Part shown: positions 1 to 8,611 of the stretch, in pieces
Numbering within the stretch: the first letter of the stretch is position 1
Layout of the letters: every line of letters starts with the position of its first letter
DNA from: Bombilactobacillus bombi
GTDB taxonomy: Bacteria > Bacillota > Bacilli > Lactobacillales > Lactobacillaceae
Length of the DNA: 64,000 bases
Reading direction: 5' to 3'
Assembly (NCBI RefSeq): GCF_003522965.1
Contig: NZ_CP031513.1
Span: 1 to 64,000, forward strand
The notes under the pieces: generated by a model
Told to the model about the DNA's origin: nothing
The model's database searches: none
The model's input: the letters and a program-made list of their open reading frames with translations, nothing else
Position numbers and translations under genes: made by a program

Positions 1-906
1 TTAAATACTAAGTTTCATACACAATTATTTATGATTTTTGCACGCATGGCGGTACCGTTGTTTTTTATTTCATCTAGTTTTTTATTGGCTCGACACATAA
101 GTATGCATCATGATCAACAGCAAGCAGTCGGCAAATATGTAAAACGTGTTAGTCGCTTATATTTGTTTTGGCTGGTACTATATGGCTATTTTATTGTTAA
201 AGCAACTGAAGCAAATATAACCATTAACGGCTGGAGCATCCAGAATTTTGTTTGGGGATTTTTGCGGTGTTTGCTTTCAGGACCAAAGACGATGCTATTG
301 GGCTGGTATTTGAATGCTTCTTTGTTTGGCGTTTTATTTGTGTATTATTGGTTTGAAAAGCATCATTATTTAGGTGTTGCTTTGGCGCTTATTAGCTTTA
401 TCCTAGTAGTGATTTTTAGTGGCTACTATCCATTACAATGGCCTTTACAAGTGCAAACATCCATCTTTGTAGGACCAATATATTTTTATTTAGGGAAATT
501 GTTATTCTGGTGGTTTGAACATAAACCTAGGGTGAATTATTGGATATTAGCTGGCTTAACTACGTTAGTATTTTGTTTAGCTTGGTGGGAAATACACGTT
601 GCTTCGTTTTATCATGGAAACAATGATCAATTATTTACGTTTCCGCTGTTAGCTAGTTTATTATTTTTGTTGTTTTTGTATCTTCCTATTAAGTTACCAT
701 ATGCGCATTGGTGGCGAAATTTAACATCTTTTATGTATTTGAGCCACTATCTATTAATGAAAATTTTTTATAATTTTTTATATTTTCAAATACATTCTGT
801 TGCACAACGTTATTTAATCATTGTAGGATTGGTTTTGCTGAGTTATTCAGTAGTTAGTTGGTTGCAGCGATACAATTGGGCAAAGATATTGCGGAATGCT
901 TTTTGA
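1..906 (+). CDS. Acyltransferase 3 family membrane protein, 5' truncated by window edge
   Basis: The frame is open from base 1 and ends with TGA at 904-906, so the N-terminus lies outside the window; the first ATG at 31 is internal. The visible part is almost entirely hydrophobic helices, about eight. It opens with the 'ARMAVPLFFISSSFLL' segment typical of acyltransferase-3 proteins (compare RxAVPFFFxxSG). These enzymes move acyl groups onto wall polymers, peptidoglycan or exopolysaccharide at the membrane. The family His lies upstream and cannot be checked. The substrate is unknown. Confidence 0.75.
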   Translation, partial: LNTKFHTQLFMIFARMAVPLFFISSSFLLARHISMHHDQQQAVGKYVKRVSRLYLFWLVLYGYFIVKATEANITINGWSIQNFVWGFLRCLLSGPKTMLLGWYLNASLFGVLFVYYWFEKHHYLGVALALISFILVVIFSGYYPLQWPLQVQTSIFVGPIYFYLGKLLFWWFEHKPRVNYWILAGLTTLVFCLAWWEIHVASFYHGNNDQLFTFPLLASLLFLLFLYLPIKLPYAHWWRNLTSFMYLSHYLLMKIFYNFLYFQIHSVAQRYLIIVGLVLLSYSVVSWLQRYNWAKILRNAF

Positions 907-914
907 TTAATAAA

Positions 915-946
915 AATGACACTCCTTAGGGAATGTCATTTTTTTG
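915..946. terminator. Bidirectional terminator between convergent genes
   Basis: The arms AATGACA (915-921) and TGTCATT (934-940) pair, with an inner TCC/GGA extension. A T-run follows on the plus strand and an A-run precedes for the minus strand. The stop codon of the minus-strand gene (926-928) lies inside the hairpin. Confidence 0.75.
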
Positions 947-2593
947 TACTTGAGATATTTTGAATTTTTTCATCAATAGATTGATAGCAAGTCCAACAAA
1001 ACTCAACATCGAAATCCAACCACCAATAATAGCTAAAAGGGTAGGTTGATAGGATACTTTTAATGTTTTGAAATGATGCTTAGTGGTTAAATTAACAGTA
1101 GCTAGGCCATTTTTTCTAGTGACTGGCAATTGTTGGTTGCCAGCTTGAACATGATAACCGCGATAATAAAGCCGCGGCAACATAATAGTTTTCGCTGTGG
1201 TTGGATGATTTAGTTGGATAAGTGCGTAGTGATGATTATTAGTCTTAATGGTATAGCTTTCTTGACGGGCTAACCAGCTAGGTGTGACTTTGAAGTTTTG
1301 TTGTAGATTATAATTAAAAAAGTCTTGGGGCTCATATTCACCGCGGCTAATATTATATTCATTAGGTACTTGAGCGCGTCGCGGTTGCATAGCAGCTAAG
1401 TTTTGTTTAATGGGGAATAATATTGTAATTAAGCTAATAACAAGCAAAAGCCCTAATTCACTGATGCCTTGGAAAGATTGCCAATGTTCGATTAATTGTG
1501 CAAAAGCAAAGGCAATTACGATAACACAGAGTGGCAACAGCACAACATTAATTCGAGTAATAACTTGTAATAATACTAAAGGACGAAAGACTTTAACTAC
1601 AGCTCGCAATACTATTGGAGAAACTAAGATTAAGCTGCAAATTAAAATAACACCTGTGGCTTGTGCGATAATTTCATTGGTATTTGTTTTCCAATAGTAA
1701 AGATTTAAAATCAGAGCGATGATTGTAAGAATAAAGAACAGACCACCGTTGAGATTCCAGATTTGACGCAAATCAAATAACTGGTTGAGATATAGAACAT
1801 CAGAAACAATGGAATAAATATTCTCACCAGGGTTCATAGTAGTACTGATGTATTTTTGTGCGGTATATTGCTCGAGAAAAGGCAATAAAAAAGCCATTGT
1901 TAAACCAGCAAAGAGCAAGGCACTTTTACATAAAGACCAGAATATGCGCTTATGTAACCACCAATGTCGAAAATTGAATAATGTCAATAACATAGCAGTT
2001 CCTACTAAAATTAAGAATGACAACACATGTGCGACCAATAACATTGCAAATGAAATTGCCAATAAATACCAATAGTGTTGTTCACCATGCAAAACTTTAA
2101 ATAATGCTAATAATGCCAATGGCATAATTGCCAAAGCTAACATTTCACCTGCAGCAGCTCGTAAATAAACTACACCTATATAATAGTAAGAACTCAAATA
2201 TAAAGGTCCAGCAACAATAGTTGCCCAATCGCGGTGAAAAAGCTGCTGGACAGCATAATTAATGGCTGCCATGGCGGCTATTAAAGCACAACAAATAAAC
2301 AGTAAATAACAGTTATAACGACTAAGCCCTAGCAGATTTAAGAGAGCAAATGGATACAAAAAGAAATTGCCATAAAAAAAGCCAACACCATAACCTAAGC
2401 CGTTGAGATATTCAAAGCCAATAGGATTAGGAAAATGACCACTAGCGATATTAGTAGCTAAAGTATGGATTCGTCCCATATGAAATACAGGATCATAACC
2501 ACCTTGGACGCCGAAGGTAAATAAAGAGTAAGCAACAACTGCTAAAATAACTAAATTATTGATTAATAAATAATAACAATGCTTTTTGCTCAT
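926..2593 (-). CDS. YfhO-like/PTPS-related large membrane protein
   Basis: The protein is 555 residues with about 12 transmembrane helices and a soluble C-terminal part before a last helix. The N-terminal 'GYDPVFHMGRI' in the first outer loop is the acidic D/H motif of GT-C-type or YfhO-related membrane proteins that may act on lipid-linked sugars. The open frame reaches 2782, but I chose ATG 2593 because AGGAG lies 8 nt upstream and the upstream residues look unlike a normal N-terminus. It converges on the acyltransferase, so both may modify surface polysaccharide. That role is inference. Confidence 0.6.
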   Translation of the reverse strand: MSKKHCYYLLINNLVILAVVAYSLFTFGVQGGYDPVFHMGRIHTLATNIASGHFPNPIGFEYLNGLGYGVGFFYGNFFLYPFALLNLLGLSRYNCYLLFICCALIAAMAAINYAVQQLFHRDWATIVAGPLYLSSYYYIGVVYLRAAAGEMLALAIMPLALLALFKVLHGEQHYWYLLAISFAMLLVAHVLSFLILVGTAMLLTLFNFRHWWLHKRIFWSLCKSALLFAGLTMAFLLPFLEQYTAQKYISTTMNPGENIYSIVSDVLYLNQLFDLRQIWNLNGGLFFILTIIALILNLYYWKTNTNEIIAQATGVILICSLILVSPIVLRAVVKVFRPLVLLQVITRINVVLLPLCVIVIAFAFAQLIEHWQSFQGISELGLLLVISLITILFPIKQNLAAMQPRRAQVPNEYNISRGEYEPQDFFNYNLQQNFKVTPSWLARQESYTIKTNNHHYALIQLNHPTTAKTIMLPRLYYRGYHVQAGNQQLPVTRKNGLATVNLTTKHHFKTLKVSYQPTLLAIIGGWISMLSFVGLAINLLMKKFKISQVQKNDIP

Positions 2594-2899
2594 AATATAT
2601 ACTCCTATAATAATAATAAAAATATTATAGCCTAAAATCATTCTAAGATATGCAAAAAAATTAACATCTACATAATATTGATAGTTAAATATGTAAAAGG
2701 ATAAAGACAATTGTTGCAGGAATGTGACAAAAGCATTACGGAACCAAGAAAAATACAAATAATAAGTGATTACTGCTTGCAAATGGAGGGCTTTGCGTTA
2801 AAATAGGTTTTGTTGGTATTGAGATATCATAACAAAGAGACAGAAGTAATAAACGCTAGACGACTACCAATTAAACCACATTCATAGCGGAATATTATT
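2594..2899. other. Intergenic region, no gene seen
   Basis: This is AT-rich sequence between divergently transcribed genes. It holds the upstream region of the minus-strand membrane protein. I see no convincing ORF with a ribosome site and no strong hairpin. Confidence 0.5.
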
Positions 2900-2928
2900 T
2901 TGAATATTTGTTATTTCTGTGGTATATT
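2900..2928 (+). promoter_or_regulatory. Promoter of first S-layer-like gene
   Basis: TTGAAT (2900-2905), a 17-bp spacer and TATATT (2923-2928). The predicted leader of about 50 nt ends in a strong GAGGAGG site at 2966-2972. Confidence 0.75.
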
Positions 2929-2983
2929 GTATATGGTATCAAAATTATAAATTATGAGATTATTCGAGGAGGAATACCACAAT

Positions 2984-4615
2984 ATGAAAAAATCTTCATT
3001 AATGGGTGCAAGCGTTGTTGCTGCTGCTTTATTAGCTGCTGCTCCAATTGCTGCCCCAGTTGCAAATATTGCAGTATCAGGTACACAAGTTGCTAAAGCT
3101 GATACACCTAATACATGGGATGAAGCTGTTTCTAAAATCAAGCAACAAAGTACTGGTACAACTTTAAGCAAAGGCGATCCAACAAAATTTGGTTCATTAG
3201 AGAATTTTGAAACTAATTTAAGTTTATATTTACCAACAATTGCTGATAGTTACACAGCTCCAACTAAGATTGGTTCTTCCAAGCTTGATAAATCAGCACT
3301 TTATGTAGATGGAACTAACTTGGTTGTGTTACCTGCATTTTCTAGCTTTTTACCATATTTCTTTAGTGGCAATCAACAAGTTGCTTTGATTACTGACAAC
3401 AATGCTAAAGTTGCTTCTAATATGTCTTACAGCTTACGTTTTGATTACAGTAACGCAATTAACAACGTAACATATCAAATACGTGATGCAAATGACGTTA
3501 AACGAGTAACAAATGACTTAAGTACTAATGGTGGAAATGTCACTATGTCAATGCAATTGTATGGTGCTTATGGTGAATCATTAGGTGATAAGGGACTTGT
3601 TAAGAGTACTGTAAGTTACAATGTAGCAAATAATCGTGCTGCATTTGTAAAATATAATGATACTTTGAATGCAAAAGTTGGCGACAGCGCTGAAAAATAT
3701 GGTTTAAGTAATTCATTTATGAATGCTGGCGGTTCAATTCTTAACTATGATGGTAAAGACATTACACAGTCAGCTTATGATAATGGTGCTATTCAAGTTG
3801 GTCAATTGCGTAATTCTAATTTCCATCCATCAATAACTGGTTTACAAGATGGCAACTTCTCTGAAACAGGTACATTTTACCAACATATCGCTATTGATTT
3901 AGCTAAAGCTGGAGTTAGTGCTTCAAATTGGCAAAAGGCTGCTGAAGCTGGATTAGTTACAGTCAATGGTCAAACTCCAAGTACTACTAATGCTGATGGG
4001 AACGTTTATTTAGTAACTGATAGTAATAATGGTATTGTTGATGGAATTGCTTATCCTGCTGGAACTTTAGTTTTGAAGCGTACTGTTAATGTAGGTAAGG
4101 CTGATAATCTTGCTAAAGAAGAAAAAGTTAATGGTGTTGTAACTGTTAAGAATAATGGACAAGGTTCAGCACAATTGTACACACGTTCTGGTGATCCAAT
4201 TGTTGACCGTGCATTAGCAACTGGTTCTAACTGGAAGACAGATATCAAGCGTACAGTATATTCTAATGGTGAAGTTTACTACCGTGTATCTACTGATGAA
4301 TTTATTAAAGCTAGTGATGTAACATTCAGCGGTGCTGATAGTAATACTGCTTCTACTTCTTCATCAATCAAAGGTAACGTTGTAGTTAATCCTTTAGCAA
4401 AACGTTCCGTAGTGCATGTTAATTCAGCAGCTGGCTTTAACACATCATTGTGGAGCAAAGCTGATGATAATAGTAGCATGAACTTGATTGCTGACCGTAC
4501 TTTAGCTGGTAACTCAGATTGGCAAACAGACCAATCAGCAACAGTTAATGGCCAAACATTCTATCGTGTATCTACTAACGAATGGATTAATGCTAAATAT
4601 GTTTCTGTAAAATAA
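2984..4615 (+). CDS. S-layer-like protein with two C-terminal SLAP modules (copy A)
   Basis: This exported protein of 543 residues starts at ATG 2984, behind GAGGAGG. The signal peptide (KKSS, an Ala-rich core, then VAKA before DTPN) is followed by a Thr/Ser/Asn-rich middle region with no recognised enzyme domain. Two SLAP-type modules follow at about 380-446 and 461-543. Each carries the DRxL, WxTD and YRVST-x-E motifs. SLAP (lactobacillal S-layer protein) modules bind secondary wall polymers without covalent links. The signal peptide is nearly the same as that of the gene at 8612, so the two are paralogues. Likely role: S-layer or S-layer-associated protein. Confidence 0.8.
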   Translation: MKKSSLMGASVVAAALLAAAPIAAPVANIAVSGTQVAKADTPNTWDEAVSKIKQQSTGTTLSKGDPTKFGSLENFETNLSLYLPTIADSYTAPTKIGSSKLDKSALYVDGTNLVVLPAFSSFLPYFFSGNQQVALITDNNAKVASNMSYSLRFDYSNAINNVTYQIRDANDVKRVTNDLSTNGGNVTMSMQLYGAYGESLGDKGLVKSTVSYNVANNRAAFVKYNDTLNAKVGDSAEKYGLSNSFMNAGGSILNYDGKDITQSAYDNGAIQVGQLRNSNFHPSITGLQDGNFSETGTFYQHIAIDLAKAGVSASNWQKAAEAGLVTVNGQTPSTTNADGNVYLVTDSNNGIVDGIAYPAGTLVLKRTVNVGKADNLAKEEKVNGVVTVKNNGQGSAQLYTRSGDPIVDRALATGSNWKTDIKRTVYSNGEVYYRVSTDEFIKASDVTFSGADSNTASTSSSIKGNVVVNPLAKRSVVHVNSAAGFNTSLWSKADDNSSMNLIADRTLAGNSDWQTDQSATVNGQTFYRVSTNEWINAKYVSVK

Positions 4616-4625
4616 TCATTATTTT

Positions 4626-4653
4626 AAAAGTCCTCTTCGGGGGACTTTTTTTG
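4626..4653 (+). terminator. Terminator with UUCG loop
   Basis: The arms AAAAGTCCTC and GGGGACTTTT enclose a TTCG tetraloop and are followed by T's, 10 nt after the stop codon. Confidence 0.85.
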
Positions 4654-4692
4654 TGTTTTTAGTTACTGTAAATCGCTTGTAGAGTATACTTA

Positions 4693-4701
4693 TGCTATGA
4701 T
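4693..4701 (+). promoter_or_regulatory. Candidate extended -10 of second S-layer-like gene
   Basis: TGC-TATGAT at 4693-4701 is an extended -10. The -35 is weak. TTACTG (4663-4668) with TATACT (4685-4690) at 16 bp is an alternative. GGGAGG at 4718-4723 is the ribosome site. Confidence 0.4.
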
Positions 4702-4729
4702 AGACTTATACAATTACGGGAGGATTACA

Positions 4730-6160
4730 ATGAAAAATAAAAAGTTAATGTCTCTAGGTGCTAGTGCAGCTGCAATTTTGGCGATGGCGCCAGTAGCAGC
4801 TAATCTGCCATTGATTGATAATAATGTACAACCTACAATTGTGAAGGCTGATAGTGATGATGCTACTACTGCTCAATATTTGCTGAATCAATATACTTCA
4901 CGCTTAACACTCAAAACGACTGATATTGCAAATATTCATAGCACAGATGTGGGTGCAGAGTATGTCAGTGACTTAATTGATTACAATGGTGTTGCTCGCA
5001 GTGACTTGGGACGTTTATTCCAAAATGGCAAAACCTTTGATAAATCTGCAGTCCAACAATTAGCTAGTTATCAAGTCCAAGTAATTTTTTCAGGTGCTAC
5101 TAGTGGCAAAGAAGCTATTATTCCACCTTATCAAGTTGCTAGTCGTTTGGCTGATTTAAAGATTAATGGCGGTTATTTATCCGAAACGATTAATGTTTTA
5201 GGTGCTAATGGGCAAGTTATTGCGAAGACTATCTTAAGATTAACTGCTAAAGTACCAACTCCTAGTTATGTGACAGCTTTTAACCTGTTAATGAACACCA
5301 ATTTGCAGGCAGAAGCTGGCAAAAGTGCTGATTATTATAAAACGGTTCAATCATTAACTGATAATGGGATGATTGTAGATCAAAATGGTAATAAAATTGC
5401 TGGCTTCAATGATCCTCAGACTAAAGAGCATATCTCCTTTGGTCCGCTGATGACTGATGATGGTAATACTTATACCAAAGATAAGTTAGCCGCAGGTCAT
5501 TATCAGCAAACTGTGCTTATCTATTTGAATGATTCTCTAGCTCAAAGTGTTCAATATGCAGATGTCAATGGACAACGCGTAAATATTCACTATGCAGCTG
5601 GTCAATCACCTTATGTAGCACTGAAGCGGGATATTAATGTAACACCAGCTGCCACTCAAGAAAAGTCAGAAACTATTAACGGTACTGTAACTGTTAAGCC
5701 AACTATTGCTTCCGCACATTTGTATACGCCTCAAGGAGAAGTGATTGCTGATCGTTCATTAGTGGGTAATAGTGACTGGCATACCGACCGCAGATTGACA
5801 TTGGCTGATGGGCGTGTATTCTATCGAGTATCCACTTCTGAATATATTCCTGCAGATCAAGTAACTTATACACCTGCTGATTCGACTGTTGATAATGTTT
5901 CTTCTTCCACAATTAAGGGTAATGTGACTATTACGAAGCTTAATCCACATAAGATTGTACATGTAGAAGCTCGTGAACAAAGTAATACCTTCTTGTGGAG
6001 TAAAAGTGCTGATAATCAAAGTATGACAATGATTGCTGATCGTTCGGTTGCAGGCCAATCTAACTGGCAAACTGATCAAAAGGCAGTAATTGCTGGAAAT
6101 ACTTTTTATCGGGTATCAACTAATGAATGGATTAATGCTAAATATATTTCCATTAGATAA
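4730..6160 (+). CDS. S-layer-like protein with two C-terminal SLAP modules (copy B)
   Basis: The protein is 476 residues, starting at ATG 4730, 6 nt after GGGAGG. A signal peptide runs to about 'TIVKA' (residue 39). The middle region differs from copies A and C apart from its general Thr/Asn/Ala composition. Two SLAP modules lie at about 314-381 and 394-476, each with the WxTD and YRVSTxE signatures. The last residues, ending in NAKYISIR, closely match the end of copy A. A terminator on each side makes it a single-gene unit. It is probably a wall-bound surface protein; whether it forms an S-layer lattice cannot be told from sequence. Confidence 0.78.
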   Translation: MKNKKLMSLGASAAAILAMAPVAANLPLIDNNVQPTIVKADSDDATTAQYLLNQYTSRLTLKTTDIANIHSTDVGAEYVSDLIDYNGVARSDLGRLFQNGKTFDKSAVQQLASYQVQVIFSGATSGKEAIIPPYQVASRLADLKINGGYLSETINVLGANGQVIAKTILRLTAKVPTPSYVTAFNLLMNTNLQAEAGKSADYYKTVQSLTDNGMIVDQNGNKIAGFNDPQTKEHISFGPLMTDDGNTYTKDKLAAGHYQQTVLIYLNDSLAQSVQYADVNGQRVNIHYAAGQSPYVALKRDINVTPAATQEKSETINGTVTVKPTIASAHLYTPQGEVIADRSLVGNSDWHTDRRLTLADGRVFYRVSTSEYIPADQVTYTPADSTVDNVSSSTIKGNVTITKLNPHKIVHVEAREQSNTFLWSKSADNQSMTMIADRSVAGQSNWQTDQKAVIAGNTFYRVSTNEWINAKYISIR

Positions 6161-6192
6161 TAACTACTAGAGATATTTAATTTATCAACAAG

Positions 6193-6230
6193 CAACAGCT
6201 GCTAAGATTCAATTTTGCAGCTGTTGTTTT
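6193..6230 (+). terminator. Terminator
   Basis: CAACAGCTGC (6193-6202) pairs with GCAGCTGTTG (6217-6226), followed by TTTT. Confidence 0.7.
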
Positions 6231-6316
6231 GCTATTAAAGGTAATTAATCGCTATCACATGAGGCTTTGCTTGATTATTAATGTGTTGCACTTGTGTTAC
6301 AAATCACCAAGAACGG

Positions 6317-6345
6317 TTGAATTTAGTAAATATGACCGTTATGAT
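6317..6345 (+). promoter_or_regulatory. Promoter of first GH73 gene, flanked by a short inverted repeat
   Basis: TTGAAT (6317-6322), 17 bp, TATGAT (6340-6345). AACGGT (6312-6317) and ACCGTT (6335-6340) form an inverted repeat around the spacer, a possible operator. Confidence 0.7.
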
Positions 6346-6372
6346 AATTGTAAGTCAACGGGAGGGATATTT

Positions 6373-7266
6373 TTGAAGAAAAAACTTGTAACATCAACTT
6401 TAGTTGCAGCTATCTTGGCAAGTGCCGGTACTGCAACATTAGCTGGTTCTGTGCAAGCAGCGACAGATAATGGAATAGCACATCCTGCAGTCACAGCTAC
6501 TCCAGCTTTGTCCACACAAGCTGTAACTCATGCAGCTCCTAATAATTCAGAACAGCAATTTATTCAGACTATTGCACCAGTAGCCCAACAGGCAGCCAAT
6601 CAATACAACTTATATCCATCAGTAATGATGGCACAGGCCATTTTGGAAAGTGGCTGGGGAGCTAGTCAAGCCAGCCAAGCTCCTAATTACAATTTCTTTG
6701 GTATTAAGGGTGACTATAACGGGGCCAGCTTTAATATGCCAACCAAAGAATGGAGCAAAGAAAAGGGCTATTATACAATAGATAGTTACTTTAGAAAGTA
6801 TCCCAACATGGCAGCTTCCTTTATGGATAACGGGAACAAATTGCGGAACGGCTTAAGTTGGAATTCTGCTTATTATAGCGGTACTTGGCGTGAAAATACA
6901 ACAAGCTATAAAGATGCTACTGCTTGGCTGCAAGGCCGTTATGCTACTGATCCAAGCTATGCTTCTAAGCTTAACAATTTGATTGAAACTTATAACTTAA
7001 CACAATATGATGGCAATGGCACTCAAACTGAAACCGTATCTTCTAGTGCTACTGATTCTACTGCTGATTTTCACGTTGTTCGTGTTAATAACAATCAAAA
7101 ATTCGCCTATCTATACTCACCTTTAGGTGAAAAAATTGTTGATCGTTCTTTATCTGCTAATACGGATTGGCGTAGTGATCAATTTAAAATGATTAACAAT
7201 GAAAAATTTTATCGAGTTTCAACTTCTGAATGGATTCGAGCAACAGATGTGACTGTTATCAAATAA
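6373..7266 (+). CDS. SLAP-anchored GH73 N-acetylglucosaminidase (copy 1)
   Basis: Secreted peptidoglycan hydrolase of 297 residues. I chose TTG at 6373 because GGGAGGG lies just upstream and the product then begins with a proper signal peptide (KKKLVTS, then SVQA at about residue 29). The GH73 domain covers about 60-210, with the catalytic Glu at residue 92 in 'AILESGWG' and the downstream NYNFFGIKG motif. One SLAP module (about 231-297) closes the protein and would hold it on the same wall polymer as the neighbouring S-layer-like proteins. Likely role: daughter-cell separation or wall turnover. Confidence 0.87.
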   Translation: MKKKLVTSTLVAAILASAGTATLAGSVQAATDNGIAHPAVTATPALSTQAVTHAAPNNSEQQFIQTIAPVAQQAANQYNLYPSVMMAQAILESGWGASQASQAPNYNFFGIKGDYNGASFNMPTKEWSKEKGYYTIDSYFRKYPNMAASFMDNGNKLRNGLSWNSAYYSGTWRENTTSYKDATAWLQGRYATDPSYASKLNNLIETYNLTQYDGNGTQTETVSSSATDSTADFHVVRVNNNQKFAYLYSPLGEKIVDRSLSANTDWRSDQFKMINNEKFYRVSTSEWIRATDVTVIK

Positions 7267-7291
7267 ATAACACTTGAACAATTTTACTAGG

Positions 7292-7325
7292 GTATCCTTA
7301 GATAGCTTTTCTAAGGGTACTTTTT
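7292..7325 (+). terminator. Terminator
   Basis: The arms GTATCCTTAG and CTAAGGGTAC (one wobble pair) are followed by TTTTT. Confidence 0.8.
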
Positions 7326-7395
7326 CATTAAAATTGAATTTAATTATGAAATAATGCAAGTAGTTTTCTTTTATGTTACACATTGCTTACAAGTA

Positions 7396-7424
7396 TTGTT
7401 GTGCACATTGATACTTGTTATATT
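7396..7424 (+). promoter_or_regulatory. Promoter of amidase gene
   Basis: TTGTTG (7396-7401), 17 bp, TATATT (7419-7424). AAAGGAGAGG at 7443-7452 is the ribosome site. Confidence 0.7.
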
Positions 7425-7457
7425 AGATGTATGAGATTTAACAAAGGAGAGGTTTAA

Positions 7458-8399
7458 ATGAGTAAAGCACGACAAGTACCAAAGCTTTTACAAATTGTGG
7501 TGGCTTTCGCAGCGTTTTTGCTGAGTTTGAGTGGGGCTCACAACGTGCACGCCCAAACTATCAATGAATACATTGAGCAGAACAACATCCAGCCCAATGA
7601 AATCCATCGCGTTAATGGAACATTTGATCAAATGTTTGGTTATCGTAATGGTGTTGGCCGCCCAGAAGGGGTTGTCATCCATGAAACAGCAACTCCAGGA
7701 GCCAGCGCTTGGAATGAGGTCACCTATTTTAATCGGGAATGGCGTAATGCGCAGACTTATGTGCATGCTTTTGCAGATGCTAATAATATCTTGCAGATTC
7801 ATGATACTGACTATGGCGTGTGGGGCGCTGGTCCATGGGCTAACAGCCGCATGATTCAAATTGAATTATGTGAAGAGAATACCCGAGAAGATTTTGCTCG
7901 TTCTGTTAATAATCAGGCTTATTTTACAGCAGTAATGTTGAAGCGTTACGGCTTGACTCCATCTTTAGCTGATGGCAAGGGTTCTGGAACAATCTGGTCG
8001 CATAATGCAATTAATCAGTATCATCCAAGTGCTGGTGGTCATACTGATCCTATTGGTTACTTTAATAAATGGGGCTACACCATGTGGCAGTTCTATGAAT
8101 TGGTTCAGTATCATTATGGACATTTAAATGGATCTACACCAGTTGGCGGTAATGCTACTGGTAATAGTCAATCTAAAAATGGTATTATTAGAATCAATAC
8201 TGGCATTAATTATAGTTACTTATATGAACGTCAATCAGATGGTTCTTTAGTTAGAATTCCTGATCGTTCATTAACAGCTGGTACTAGTTGGCAGACTGAT
8301 CAATCTGTTAATTATCAAGGCGAAACCTATTATCGGGTATCAACTAATGAATGGGCTAAGGGTTCTGAATGTACAGTAACTAAAGCTATTGCACAATAA
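7458..8399 (+). CDS. SLAP-anchored N-acetylmuramoyl-L-alanine amidase
   Basis: Secreted zinc amidase of 313 residues that would cut the MurNAc-L-Ala bond of peptidoglycan. The signal peptide ends near 'NVHA' (residue 32). The Amidase_2 fold covers about 65-215, with His75 in 'VVIHET', His182 in 'SHNAI' and His195/Asp197 in 'GHTDP' as candidate zinc or catalytic residues. A Gly/Ser/Asn linker leads to one SLAP module (about 240-310) with DRSL, WQTDQ and YRVSTNEW. It has its own promoter and terminator. It complements the two GH73 enzymes in the same cluster, since it cuts the peptide link rather than the glycan. Confidence 0.85.
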   Translation: MSKARQVPKLLQIVVAFAAFLLSLSGAHNVHAQTINEYIEQNNIQPNEIHRVNGTFDQMFGYRNGVGRPEGVVIHETATPGASAWNEVTYFNREWRNAQTYVHAFADANNILQIHDTDYGVWGAGPWANSRMIQIELCEENTREDFARSVNNQAYFTAVMLKRYGLTPSLADGKGSGTIWSHNAINQYHPSAGGHTDPIGYFNKWGYTMWQFYELVQYHYGHLNGSTPVGGNATGNSQSKNGIIRINTGINYSYLYERQSDGSLVRIPDRSLTAGTSWQTDQSVNYQGETYYRVSTNEWAKGSECTVTKAIAQ

Positions 8400-8462
8400 A
8401 TATAAAATAATTGTTTACTTTTTAAATATGTGATGCTATAATAAATATATCGTTTGTTGATG

Positions 8463-8495
8463 AGGCAGCCACCTGCATGGGTGGTTGCCTTTTTA
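8463..8495 (+). terminator. Terminator
   Basis: AGGCAGCCACC (8463-8473) pairs with GGTGGTTGCCT (8480-8490) and is followed by TTTTT. Confidence 0.88.
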
Positions 8496-8536
8496 TTTTA
8501 AATGTTTAATTTTTGTTAATGATTAGTACTGTAGCT

Positions 8537-8565
8537 TTGAAGGCTGGCTTCTTCTATGCTATATT
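8537..8565 (+). promoter_or_regulatory. Promoter of third S-layer-like gene
   Basis: TTGAAG (8537-8542), 17 bp, TATATT (8560-8565), with an extended -10 TGC directly before it. Confidence 0.75.
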
Positions 8566-8611
8566 AAACTTAGTAAATATTTTATAAGTTATATTGAGGG
8601 GAGTACTATAT

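Noticed and set aside
7488-7859. Minus-strand ORF of 123 codons within the amidase gene
   Set aside because: It lies fully inside the well-supported amidase on the other strand, has no ribosome site and no recognisable motif.
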